Shown here one piece after another: positions 22,986 to 30,467 of a DNA stretch of 30,467 nt (position 1 is the first letter of the stretch; every line of letters starts with the position of its first letter). The notes under the pieces were generated by a model, which was not told where the DNA came from, ran no database searches, and worked only from the letters and a program-made list of their open reading frames with translations. The stretch is from Finegoldia magna_J (GTDB lineage Bacteria > Bacillota > Clostridia > Tissierellales > Peptoniphilaceae). The DNA is taken from contig NZ_NDYF01000001.1 in NCBI RefSeq assembly GCF_002243175.1, positions 1 to 30,467 on the forward strand. The letters are read 5' to 3'. The position numbers were made by a program, and so were the translations under genes.

Positions 22986-23014
22986 ACAAAAAGAGTAGCT
23001 CACATAAGCTACTC
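22986..23014 (-). terminator. Intrinsic terminator of the TetR/DUF2871 operon
   Basis: Perfect 8-bp stem GAGTAGCT (22993-23000) and AGCTACTC (23007-23014) with a 6-base loop. On the minus strand TTTTTGTGTTTT follows. It lies seven bases past the membrane-protein stop codon. Confidence 0.85.
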
Positions 23015-23020
23015 CCATAA

Positions 23021-24076
23021 TTACTCTGCTATTTTCAAATTATATGCCCTCACAAACATCCACACAATTCCAATTCCGAGGATAATGTGGCCGATACCAG
23101 AAGTTCCGTCTATTGCCGCACGGATAATCACATCCGTTTCCTCACGAACAACCTCGTGAATTCCAATCACAACCATATTTGCAATTGTGAACGCAAGACC
23201 TGTCAGATAAATCGCGTACGGTTTCTTCAAAGATTTCACATTCTCCATATCTTTTGCCAATAAATACATCAACAAACTAACGACAAAACCAAGAACCAAA
23301 GTGTGAACGTGAACCTTGCCGAGATGAGTTGCGTCTGTAAATGCGTAGAATTTCGTGAATTCACGATAAAACACACCACCGATTAAGCCCATAATCAAAA
23401 GCGTAATCGAATTTGCGAACAAATTATTTGCCCTGAAATCACGCACAAAATATTTGAACCCCATCCACACAATCAGAAAATAAGCCACAGTTTTTGGCAT
23501 CATCAAAGCACCAATCGCAGGAACAGTCTTGCTGAACAACACAACAGGAACGTAGAACAAGAATGACAACAAAATCAAAAGCCACATGTGTTTGAACGCA
23601 TGCATTTCTTTTTTCTTGTAAGAGTACATCACAAGCAAAATTCCCATAATCAAGAAAGGAATATTTCTATAAATTCCAAACATATAATTTCCATCAAGAG
23701 TTCCCCAATTATTTTGTGGCAACAACACAAGAACAATCCTCAAAATAGCCAAGCCGTAAATCAACCATTTTTTTGTATTGTCCGTATCATTACTTTGCAT
23801 CCTATAATAATGATAATAAAGCACGTAGAAAATCGTCATCGTAATACTCGTCGCAAATTGACCCCACGACAAAGCTGCTGCATGAGCCTCAAAACCACCA
23901 GGACTCAGATGCGCAATCACCCTTGGAAGTAAATGAAAACCATCACCAAAACCAAGCACCATCGCCATAACACCGAACAACCTCGCACCCTTGCTTTTCT
24001 CCAACAATAATCTAACGCCAAGAGCCACCAAAACCGACAAATAAATTACATCAAATAAACTCTCAAAAATCTTCAT
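23021..24076 (-). CDS. Polytopic membrane protein with C-terminal DUF2871 domain
   Basis: A 351-residue protein with about nine or ten membrane helices. The first 215 residues hold conserved-looking His/Gly loops (GFGDGFHLLPRV) and YYHYYR, but I do not recognise the domain. The last 130 residues (GLIGGVFYREFTKF, THLGKVHVHTLVLGFVVSL, GTSGIGHIILGIGIVW) match DUF2871, normally a stand-alone membrane protein of about 130 residues. So this is a fusion of an unknown module with DUF2871. The His residues (HLGKVHVH) could bind metal or heme, which is speculation. GGGGTG precedes ATG 24076. The TetR gene overlaps its start by 14 bases, so this is probably the regulated target. Confidence 0.82.
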   Translation of the reverse strand: MKIFESLFDVIYLSVLVALGVRLLLEKSKGARLFGVMAMVLGFGDGFHLLPRVIAHLSPGGFEAHAAALSWGQFATSITMTIFYVLYYHYYRMQSNDTDNTKKWLIYGLAILRIVLVLLPQNNWGTLDGNYMFGIYRNIPFLIMGILLVMYSYKKKEMHAFKHMWLLILLSFLFYVPVVLFSKTVPAIGALMMPKTVAYFLIVWMGFKYFVRDFRANNLFANSITLLIMGLIGGVFYREFTKFYAFTDATHLGKVHVHTLVLGFVVSLLMYLLAKDMENVKSLKKPYAIYLTGLAFTIANMVVIGIHEVVREETDVIIRAAIDGTSGIGHIILGIGIVWMFVRAYNLKIAE

Positions 24077-24641
24077 CTTTCACCCCTTTTTTCAACCAAT
24101 TAATATGCAGCTTGTATTTTTTTAGAAAAACATCCCTAGACCAATTCTCCTTGAAATTTCTCTCAATCAAACTGTGAACAATAGCCTTCATAAAATACAC
24201 AAGCTCCAACTTCATACCATCAGAATTATCGTGGAAAATCTCGTAATATTCCTTCTTCGTAGCCTTCCAACCATCTTCCAACTCGCTATTCCAATACAAA
24301 TACCTAAACTTGTACAAATTATACTCGCCATCTTCAAAAATCAGATTGCACACCTCATCGCCAAACACATCCAATGCCCTCGACACATCGTTGTTGTTCT
24401 TCTTCAACACAGACATAAAAAGCAAATGAACATCCTTAGTTTCCTTGTCAAGAATGTAGAAGTAACAATCCTTCAAATCCTCAAAATATTGGTAGAAACT
24501 CCCACGCGCTATCGACAACCTCTCCACAATATTCTTCACATTGCAATCCTTATAAGGCTTCTTGGAAAATTCATCCTTCAAAACCTCATCAATCAAATTT
24601 CTCTTATCTTCACTCAAATTATAAAAAGTTTGCTTCGGCAT
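24063..24641 (-). CDS. TetR-family transcriptional regulator
   Basis: A 192-residue repressor. The N-terminal helix-turn-helix (residues about 8-55) reads KRNLIDEVLKDEF...YKDCNVKNIVERLSIARGSFYQYFEDLKDCYFYIL, the classic TetR form. The helical C-terminal ligand domain is unassigned. I start at ATG 24641, with GAGGGGTG upstream, rather than TTG 24656 inside the ribosome binding site. It is first in a two-gene operon with the DUF2871 membrane protein, and two palindromes at its own promoter point to autorepression and control of that membrane protein by an unknown effector. Confidence 0.92.
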   Translation of the reverse strand: MPKQTFYNLSEDKRNLIDEVLKDEFSKKPYKDCNVKNIVERLSIARGSFYQYFEDLKDCYFYILDKETKDVHLLFMSVLKKNNNDVSRALDVFGDEVCNLIFEDGEYNLYKFRYLYWNSELEDGWKATKKEYYEIFHDNSDGMKLELVYFMKAIVHSLIERNFKENWSRDVFLKKYKLHINWLKKGVKDEDF

Positions 24642-24662
24642 ATAATCACCCCTCAACTAAAA

Positions 24663-24711
24663 TGACACACTGTCATAATTAAATTATATGTGACACAGTG
24701 TCATTAGTCAA
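24663..24711 (-). promoter_or_regulatory. TetR operon promoter with two palindromic operators
   Basis: On the minus strand TTGACT (24711-24706) and a perfect TATAAT (24688-24683) are 17 bp apart. TGACACAGTGTCA at 24691-24703 is a perfect palindrome inside the -35/-10 spacer. TGACACACTGTCA at 24663-24675 has the same half sites with a non-palindromic centre and covers the start of the transcript. Centres are 28 bp apart. This is a textbook TetR autorepression layout. Confidence 0.8.
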
Positions 24712-24722
24712 GGGAAAAAATT

Positions 24723-24753
24723 TTGCTAATTATTGGAGAAAAAAATATATAAT
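24723..24753 (+). promoter_or_regulatory. Likely promoter of the restriction-modification operon (weak)
   Basis: TATAAT at 24748-24753 is clear; the best -35, TTGCTA at 24723-24728, is 19 bp away. It is divergent from the TetR promoter and starts about 15 bp beyond its upstream elements. Confidence 0.35.
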
Positions 24754-24800
24754 GATACAATTAATATAATAATGAAAACATTAAAATGGTGAGGAAAGAT

Positions 24801-25712
24801 ATGTCAGAAAAACTTATAGATTTTGACTCTTACGCAGTTAGAACGACACTAAAAAAACTGCTACAAGACAAAACAACCAAGAAAAATATAATATGGGCAA
24901 CAAATACAAGAGAATATCTAGGTTCATCGTTTATACATAACAAAGAAATCGGAGAAAATATATTCACTAAGATAGGATTTGAGTTGGAACCACGAACTTC
25001 TAAGGAAGAAGACACGCAGTCAGAACGAACGAAAAAAAGAGCTGAAGTTTTCACACCATCATGGATAGTAAATCAGATGAATAATAGCATTGATGAAGAA
25101 TGGTTTGGAAGAAAAAACGTCTTCAATGTTGAAGAAGAAATGTCGTGGAATCCTACTACAGAGGATATAAAATTCCCAGAAGGTAAAACTTGGCAAGATT
25201 ACATTCAATCAACAAGGTTAGAGATTACATGTGGAGAAGCTCCGTTTTTAGTATCAAGATATGATGTATCATCAGGAGAAAGAATACCTAAAACCATAAA
25301 TAGAATGGGGATTTTAGATAGAAAATTAAGAATAGTAAATGAAAATGTCACAACGAAAACAGATTGGATAAACTGGGCAGTAAAATCCGTACAAAGCTGT
25401 TATGGGTATGAATATCAGGGAGACAGTCTGTTGATTGCAAGAATAAATGTACTATTAACATTTGTAGAATATTACGAAGAAAAATGGAATGAAAAAGTTG
25501 ACAGTAAAACTTTACTAAAATTAGCAAACATAATAAGTTGGAATATTTGGCAAATGGATGGATTGACAGGGACTGTTCCATTTAGTGACGAGATAAAATC
25601 GAATGAGCAAGTAAGCTTGTTTGAAACAAATGAAAGCACTGAAATAAATTGTAGAATATTCGATTGGAAAGCAAATAAATCACAAGAGTTTAATGAGTTG
25701 AAGGAGAAATAG
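24801..25712 (+). CDS. DNA methyltransferase, N-terminal half (motifs X, I-III) of a split Eco57I-like enzyme
   Basis: A 303-residue protein, started at ATG 24801 where GAGG lies six bases upstream (ATG 24786 has no ribosome binding site). KRAEVFTPSWIVNQM is methyltransferase motif X. LEITCGEAPFLVSRYD stands for the SAM-binding motif I (usually DPxCGSGxF, here CGEAPF), and YGYEYQGDSLLIARIN for the following acidic strand. The protein ends before the catalytic NPPY motif, which opens the next gene one base after the stop and in another frame. The two products presumably assemble into one adenine methyltransferase. A single ancestral gene split by a frameshift is possible, but the second gene has its own ribosome binding site, so a stable two-gene form is more likely. 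Confidence 0.8.
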   Translation: MSEKLIDFDSYAVRTTLKKLLQDKTTKKNIIWATNTREYLGSSFIHNKEIGENIFTKIGFELEPRTSKEEDTQSERTKKRAEVFTPSWIVNQMNNSIDEEWFGRKNVFNVEEEMSWNPTTEDIKFPEGKTWQDYIQSTRLEITCGEAPFLVSRYDVSSGERIPKTINRMGILDRKLRIVNENVTTKTDWINWAVKSVQSCYGYEYQGDSLLIARINVLLTFVEYYEEKWNEKVDSKTLLKLANIISWNIWQMDGLTGTVPFSDEIKSNEQVSLFETNESTEINCRIFDWKANKSQEFNELKEK

Positions 25713-25713
25713 A

Positions 25714-26739
25714 ATGAAAAAATTTGATTTTGTAATAGGTAATCCACCTTATCAAAATAGGGCTGAGGGAACAAGCACAAGTGATGACCCTATATATAAT
25801 TATTTTATGGATGAAGCTTATAAAATTTCTGAGAAAACTATCTTAATAACACCGGCAAGATTTTTGTTTAATGCTGGAAAAACACCAAAGTCATGGAATA
25901 AAAAAATTTTAAATGATGAACACTTTAAAGTTTTAAAATACACACAAAAATCTAGTAACATCTTTAGAACGACGGACATTAAAGGTGGGATTGCTATTAC
26001 ATATTATGATAATTCGAAAAAATTCGACCCAATAATTACTTTTTCAAGTTTTGAAGAATTAAACTCAATTAGAAAGAAAGTTGTCAATTATGAAGAATTT
26101 GAAAATATAAAATCAATAATTGATATACAAAGTAAATTTAACTTAGAAGAATTATATAAAGATTATCCCGAATATAGAAAAATAATTGGCAGTGGAGGAA
26201 AAGACAAGAGACTTAGACAAATTATAATGGAAAGATTACCAGAAATATTTAAAGAAAATGAGGAAAAAGAAAGTTATAAAATTCTGGGATTAATAAAGAA
26301 AAAAAGGGCGTATAGGTATATTAAAAAGAAATATATTGAAGACAATGAGGTCATCCACAAGTATAAGGTTTTTGTGCCCGCAGCGAACGGCTCAGGGGCA
26401 ATAGGAGAGGTTTTGAGCACACCCCTAATCGGGGAACCCCTAATCGGAAATACTCAAACTTTTATATCTTTTGGTAGATTTGATACTAGGTATGAAGCTG
26501 AAGCGATGCTAAAATATTTAAAGACAAAATTTTGCAGAACACTTCTAGGAACATTAAAAATCACTCAAGGAAATAATAAAGAAACATGGACAAATGTCCC
26601 AATCCAAGATTTTACCGAAAATTCTGATATTGACTGGTCACAATCAATTCCAGAAATAGACCAACAGTTGTACAAAAAATATAATTTATCAAAAGACGAG
26701 ATAGATTTTATCGAAGAGAAAGTTCAGGAGATGAAATAA
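25714..26739 (+). CDS. DNA methyltransferase, C-terminal half (NPPY catalytic motif and target recognition)
   Basis: A 341-residue protein starting FDFVIGNPPYQ, with catalytic motif IV NPPY at residues 10-13, as in N6-adenine methyltransferases of the Eco57I type. TILITPARFLFNAG and DIKGGIAITYYD follow in the motif V-VIII area. The middle (charged, about 140-240) and KVFVPAANGSGAIGEVLSTPLIGEP are likely the target-recognition region. AAGGAG inside the end of the upstream gene serves ATG 25714. Its stop overlaps the next start by one base (TAATG). A GC-rich patch at 26375-26450 with a tandem repeat encoding PLIGEPLIG stands out from the AT-rich surroundings. Confidence 0.85.
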   Translation: MKKFDFVIGNPPYQNRAEGTSTSDDPIYNYFMDEAYKISEKTILITPARFLFNAGKTPKSWNKKILNDEHFKVLKYTQKSSNIFRTTDIKGGIAITYYDNSKKFDPIITFSSFEELNSIRKKVVNYEEFENIKSIIDIQSKFNLEELYKDYPEYRKIIGSGGKDKRLRQIIMERLPEIFKENEEKESYKILGLIKKKRAYRYIKKKYIEDNEVIHKYKVFVPAANGSGAIGEVLSTPLIGEPLIGNTQTFISFGRFDTRYEAEAMLKYLKTKFCRTLLGTLKITQGNNKETWTNVPIQDFTENSDIDWSQSIPEIDQQLYKKYNLSKDEIDFIEEKVQEMK

Positions 26740-29700
26740 TGGAAAAGATTAATATCAACACAACAAAAGAAGTTATTCCACAATGTTATGCTTACACTAC
26801 TCCTGGCATTTCTTATCATGATGGTTGGACTAAAATTGGATTTACTGAAAGAGATGTGGATACTAGAATAAAAGAACAAACTCATACTGCAGGGATCAAA
26901 TACAAGTTACATTGGAATAAAAACGCCGTATACGAGGGAACTAACGAGTGTTTTACTGACAAGGAGTTCCACAGTTATTTGAATAAACTTGGCATTAAAA
27001 GAGAAGATAATACGGAATGGTTTCAGATAGATCCTGATAGTGCGAAGAATGATTTTAATGAGTTTCGTGAAAACAAGGGTTTTGTCGAAGATAACAACGA
27101 TCCTAGTCCGTATAATCTCAGAAATGAGCAAGAAAATTGCGTGAAAAAGACTATTGAATATTTTCAATCTCACGAAAATGGAGAGTTTTTGTGGAATGCA
27201 AAGCCTAGATTTGGAAAAACTTTGTCTGCGTATGACTTGTGCATGAAAATGGGATTTAAAAATATTTTGATAGTAACAAATCGTCCGGCTATTGCCAATT
27301 CATGGTATGAGGATTACGAAAAGTTTATTGGTGCGAATTCTGGATATTATTTTGTGAGTCGTGTGGATTCTTTGAAGAATAAGAAATTCGTTCTCACAAG
27401 AAAAGAATACACTGATAGGTTAGGAATTGATGAAAACTTAAAGGGAAACATTGAATTTGTTAGTTTACAAGATATAAAGGGTTCGAAATATTTTGGTGGA
27501 GATCCTACATCCGATAAGTTAAGCGAACTTAGTAATCATATCGGAAAAGATGGAAAACAAATTGGAATTACTTGGGATATTTTAATTATTGATGAAGCAC
27601 ATGAGGGAGTGGACACATATAAGACTGATGTTGCATTTGATCATATTTCAAGAAAGAATACTCTTCATCTTTCGGGAACTCCATTTAAAGCGTTAGCTAA
27701 TGATAAGTTTTCTGATGATGCAATATATAACTGGACTTATGCAGATGAACAAAAGGCAAAGCATAATTGGGACAATTCTAACGAAGAAGAAAATCCCTAC
27801 TCTCAACTTCCACAACTTAATTTGTTTACTTACAAGATGTCAGATATTGTCAGAGATAAAATAGAAGAAGGAATTGAAATCGAAGGTGATGTGAAGGAAT
27901 TTGCTTTTGATTTGAATGAATTCTTCTCAACAAATGAATCTGGTAGATTTATTTATGAGTATGATGTTGATAAATTCTTGGATGCTTTGGTTACATTGGA
28001 AAAGTTTCCGTTTTCAACCGAAGATTTGAGAAATGAGATTAAGCATTCTTTTTGGATTTTAAATCGTGTTGACAGTGCGAAGGCTTTGGGCAAGAAATTA
28101 AGAGAACATCCTATATTCAGAGATTATGAAATAATTATAGCAGCAGGAGATGGAAGGCTTGATGATGAAGCAGTAAATGAAAAAGCATACGACCAAGTTG
28201 TGAATGCTATTAAAAAATACGACAAGACTATTACTTTGTCTGTTGGTCAGTTGACAACGGGAATTACGATTCCTGAATGGACTGCTGTGCTGATGTTAAG
28301 TAATATGAAGAGTCCTTCATTGTACATGCAAGCAGCTTTTAGAGCACAAAATCCATGCTTATTTAATGATGGCAACAAAATGTATAGGAAGAAAAATGCC
28401 TATGTATTTGATTTTGATCCAGCTAGGACTTTGACTATTTTCGAAGAATTTGCAAATGATTTATCGCAATATACTTCTGGTGGACGTGGTGATACGGAAA
28501 CTAGAAAGAAGCAAATCAAGGAATTGTTGAATTTCTTCCCTGTATTTGGTGAAGATCCGAATGGTTCAATGGTATTATTGGATGCTGAAAAAGTGTTGAC
28601 GATTCCACGTAAGATTCATGCGACTGAAGTTGTTAATCATGGATTTATGTCGAATTTCTTGTTCGCTAATATAGGAAATATATTTAGCGCTCCTGATGCT
28701 GTAAAGAAAATAATCGATAAGTTTGATGCTATAAAAGAAAACAAGAAGTATACTGATTTGAACAATAGCAATGTCGAAGAATTGAACTTGGATGAGAACA
28801 ACGAAGTTACAATTCCAATTGAAGATGTAGAAAAGAAAACAGAGAATATTTTCGGAGATAAGGTATACAAGATAATAGAAAACTCCATAAAAACAGATCA
28901 GCCTAAGTACACATTTGATAGCAATGCTACTGATACGAATAATCTAAAAAGTTTAAAACAAGCTTTTACTGATCCTGTGACAGAAACGTTAATAGATGTC
29001 GCCAAGGAATCTTATGGAAAAGATTTGAAAAAATCTACACAAAGAGATTTGGAAAATAAGCTGAACAAAACTACTGAACAGATTGTTAACAAGGAGTACG
29101 GAAGCTGGAAGATTGAAACTAATTTATTAGAATCAAAAAGGAAAGAAGAGGTACAACAGGCGTCATCTAGTGAAGAGGTTACTTCAATAAACGAAAAATA
29201 CAATGACGAGTTAAGCAAAAAGACAGAAGAGTTGTTTACTAATATAAGAGAAAAGTTTAAACAAGATGATGTGTTAAAGAAATCTGGAGAAACAATTGTT
29301 GAAACTGTTGAAAAAGAAAAGAAGAATGACGAAAAACACGAAATAGAAAATAGTGTGAGAGATCATTTGAGGGGATTTGCAAGGACTATTCCTTCTTTCT
29401 TGATGGTTTATGGCTCAGAAGATGTAACGCTTGATTCATTTGACAAGATTGTTCCAAATGATGTTTTCCTAGAAGTCACAAGTATTACTTTGGATCAATT
29501 TAGATTTTTGAGAGATGGCGGAGAATATTATGATGAAGAAGCTGAAGAAACAAAACATTTTGATGGTCAGCTATTTGATGAAATAGTGTTCAACGATTCT
29601 GTTATTGAATTTTTGAATAAAAAAACTGAGTTATCAAATTATTTTGACGAAAATATTAAAAAGGATATTTTCGATTACATTCCACCTCAAAAAACCAACC

Positions 29701-30083
29701 AAATATTTACATCTAAGAAAATTGTAAAAGAAATGGTGGACATGTTGGAAGAAGAAAATCCAGGATGTTTTGATAATCCGGACAAGACATTTATTGATTT
29801 GTATATGAAATCGGGATTGTATATAACTGAGATTGTTAAAAGGCTTTATAGAAGTGAAAAAATAAAGAAAATGTTCCCTGATGATCAGGAAAGATTAAAT
29901 CACATATTTGCAAATCAAGTGTTTGGACTTGCTCCAACTGAAATAATTTATAGGATAGCTATTAATTATATTTTAGGTTTTTCAGATAAAATAAACATTG
30001 AAAAGCACAATCTTAGGAAACTTGATTCTCTAAAATGTATCCAAGACGGAAACTTGGAAGAAAAACTTGATGAAATATTTTAA
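26739..30083 (+). CDS. Restriction-type protein: GIY-YIG-like nuclease, SF2 helicase and C-terminal methyltransferase-like motif
   Basis: A 1114-residue protein. Residues about 14-100 resemble a T5orf172/MUG113-type GIY-YIG nuclease (CYAYTTPGISYHDGWTKIGF, ERDVDTR with Arg43, then a Glu/His segment around ECFTDKEFH). Residues about 125-580 form an SF2 helicase: NLRNEQENCV, Walker A-like AKPRFGKT at 154-161, D285EAH, SGTP at 312-315, and late motifs VGQLTTGITIPEW and QAAFRAQNP. About 700-900 is charged and probably coiled-coil. Near the C-terminus FTSKKIVKEMVDML (from about 990) and FIDLYMKSGLYITEIVKRLY (Asp1020) copy the order of methyltransferase motifs X and I in degenerate form. It is the likely DNA-translocating restriction subunit of the operon. 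Confidence 0.82.
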   Translation: MEKININTTKEVIPQCYAYTTPGISYHDGWTKIGFTERDVDTRIKEQTHTAGIKYKLHWNKNAVYEGTNECFTDKEFHSYLNKLGIKREDNTEWFQIDPDSAKNDFNEFRENKGFVEDNNDPSPYNLRNEQENCVKKTIEYFQSHENGEFLWNAKPRFGKTLSAYDLCMKMGFKNILIVTNRPAIANSWYEDYEKFIGANSGYYFVSRVDSLKNKKFVLTRKEYTDRLGIDENLKGNIEFVSLQDIKGSKYFGGDPTSDKLSELSNHIGKDGKQIGITWDILIIDEAHEGVDTYKTDVAFDHISRKNTLHLSGTPFKALANDKFSDDAIYNWTYADEQKAKHNWDNSNEEENPYSQLPQLNLFTYKMSDIVRDKIEEGIEIEGDVKEFAFDLNEFFSTNESGRFIYEYDVDKFLDALVTLEKFPFSTEDLRNEIKHSFWILNRVDSAKALGKKLREHPIFRDYEIIIAAGDGRLDDEAVNEKAYDQVVNAIKKYDKTITLSVGQLTTGITIPEWTAVLMLSNMKSPSLYMQAAFRAQNPCLFNDGNKMYRKKNAYVFDFDPARTLTIFEEFANDLSQYTSGGRGDTETRKKQIKELLNFFPVFGEDPNGSMVLLDAEKVLTIPRKIHATEVVNHGFMSNFLFANIGNIFSAPDAVKKIIDKFDAIKENKKYTDLNNSNVEELNLDENNEVTIPIEDVEKKTENIFGDKVYKIIENSIKTDQPKYTFDSNATDTNNLKSLKQAFTDPVTETLIDVAKESYGKDLKKSTQRDLENKLNKTTEQIVNKEYGSWKIETNLLESKRKEEVQQASSSEEVTSINEKYNDELSKKTEELFTNIREKFKQDDVLKKSGETIVETVEKEKKNDEKHEIENSVRDHLRGFARTIPSFLMVYGSEDVTLDSFDKIVPNDVFLEVTSITLDQFRFLRDGGEYYDEEAEETKHFDGQLFDEIVFNDSVIEFLNKKTELSNYFDENIKKDIFDYIPPQKTNQIFTSKKIVKEMVDMLEEENPGCFDNPDKTFIDLYMKSGLYITEIVKRLYRSEKIKKMFPDDQERLNHIFANQVFGLAPTEIIYRIAINYILGFSDKINIEKHNLRKLDSLKCIQDGNLEEKLDEIF

Positions 30084-30090
30084 ATTTACG

Positions 30091-30126
30091 CCTCACCGAT
30101 GATCTGTCGGTGAGGTTTTAGTTTTG
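30091..30126 (+). terminator. Intrinsic terminator of the restriction-modification operon
   Basis: Perfect 9-bp stem CCTCACCGA (30091-30099) and TCGGTGAGG (30107-30115) with a 7-base loop, followed by TTTTAGTTTTG. Confidence 0.85.
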
Positions 30127-30163
30127 TAAATTTCCCCCAAAAAATGTAATTTGTTAACGTTTG

Positions 30164-30172
30164 TGATATAAT
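30164..30172 (+). promoter_or_regulatory. Extended -10 promoter of tuf
   Basis: TGATATAAT (TG at 30164-30165, TATAAT at 30167-30172) lies 32 bp before ATG 30205, with no good -35 at 16-18 bp. This gives tuf its own promoter, separate from the operon before it. Confidence 0.55.
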
Positions 30173-30204
30173 AAAAATAACTAAAAATTTCCAGGAGGGA
30201 AGCA

Positions 30205-30467
30205 ATGAGTAAAGCTAAATTTGAAAGAAATAAACCACACGTAAACATTGGTACAATCGGTCACGTAGACCATGGTAAAACAACATTAACAGCAGCAATC
30301 ACACTTGTATTAAACAAGAGAATGGGATCAGGAGAATTCATAGACTACGCTAACATCGACAAAGCACCAGAAGAAAGAGAAAGAGGAATCACAATCAACA
30401 CTTCTCACGTAGAATATGAAACAGAAAAAAGACACTACGCACACGTAGACTGTCCAGGCCACGCTGA
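30205..30467 (+). CDS. tuf: Elongation factor Tu, N-terminal part (runs off the window end)
   Basis: The 87 visible codons read SKAKFERNKPHVNIGTIGH and continue with the G1 P-loop GHVDHGKT, the switch-I region APEERERGITINTSHVEYE and the G3 motif DCPGH. EF-Tu is the GTPase that brings aminoacyl-tRNA to the ribosome. AGGAGGG precedes ATG 30205. Codon choice (AAA, GAA, GTA, ACA) is that of a highly expressed gene in an AT-rich genome. The gene continues beyond the window. Confidence 0.98.
   Translation, partial: MSKAKFERNKPHVNIGTIGHVDHGKTTLTAAITLVLNKRMGSGEFIDYANIDKAPEERERGITINTSHVEYETEKRHYAHVDCPGHA

Noticed and set aside
24174..24665. 163-codon plus-strand frame antisense to the TetR gene
   Set aside because: The product is an Ile/Leu/His-rich antisense translation with no start signal, and it runs over the TetR helix-turn-helix.
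30151..30172. TTGTTA as the -35 box of tuf
   Set aside because: It is only 10 bp from the -10 box; the TG-extended -10 explains the promoter better.

Overview
The window is AT-rich, densely coded bacterial DNA with Firmicute-type ribosome binding sites and promoters. The gene content (anaerobe-type DUF5714 protein, cell-wall-binding-repeat adhesin, thiSFGH cluster, CadA-type metal pump) suggests an anaerobic low-GC Gram-positive coccus of the Finegoldia/Peptoniphilaceae type. That assignment is inference; no rRNA is present to confirm it.

Layout. 1-210: tail and right end of an IS200/IS605-type element. 254-3077: ArsR/CadC-type sensor, separate HMA metal-binding protein, Zn/Cd P-type ATPase and a small membrane protein. 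3172-3653 (minus): RelE-like toxin with a frameshifted C-terminus plus AbrB/MazE-like antitoxin, flanked by two near-identical terminators. 3757-4332 (minus): ECF transporter S component. 4532-8266: large secreted adhesin with a Fur-like box at its promoter. 8310-11021 (minus): thiS-thiF-thiG-thiH behind a short leader with an intrinsic-terminator hairpin. 11243-14754: GST-like protein, DUF5714 protein, ComM/YifB ATPase and GNAT acetyltransferase.

14847-22120 looks like an accessory island. It is bounded by a direct repeat of about 175 bp. The right copy is the 3' end of an intact 3-hydroxyacyl-CoA/carnitine-type dehydrogenase gene; the left copy is a frameshifted fragment of the same gene. 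Between them lie a maltose/galactoside-type O-acetyltransferase and a three-gene operon: a PLD nuclease fused to a P-loop ATPase, a catalytically dead serine-recombinase-like protein with a helix-turn-helix, and a UPF1/DNA2-like SF1 helicase with a coiled-coil insertion. The nuclease and helicase pairing recalls the Mokosh defence system, but the ATPase fusion and the dead recombinase are not part of the version I know. This is the best candidate for an undescribed system.

21947-24641 (minus): the dehydrogenase, then a TetR regulator with a DUF2871-containing membrane protein under a promoter carrying two clear palindromic operators. 24801-30083: a second likely defence locus, a restriction-modification operon with a methyltransferase split over two genes and a large GIY-YIG/SF2-helicase protein whose C-terminus carries a methyltransferase-like motif. 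The window ends inside tuf (EF-Tu), a conserved gene that marks a return to core genome.

How the parts fit: two defence-type operons (nuclease plus helicase) lie within about 15 kb among housekeeping genes, together with a toxin-antitoxin pair and an IS end, which is typical of a variable region. Metal efflux, thiamin thiazole synthesis and the TetR operon each show a visible self-contained regulatory site.
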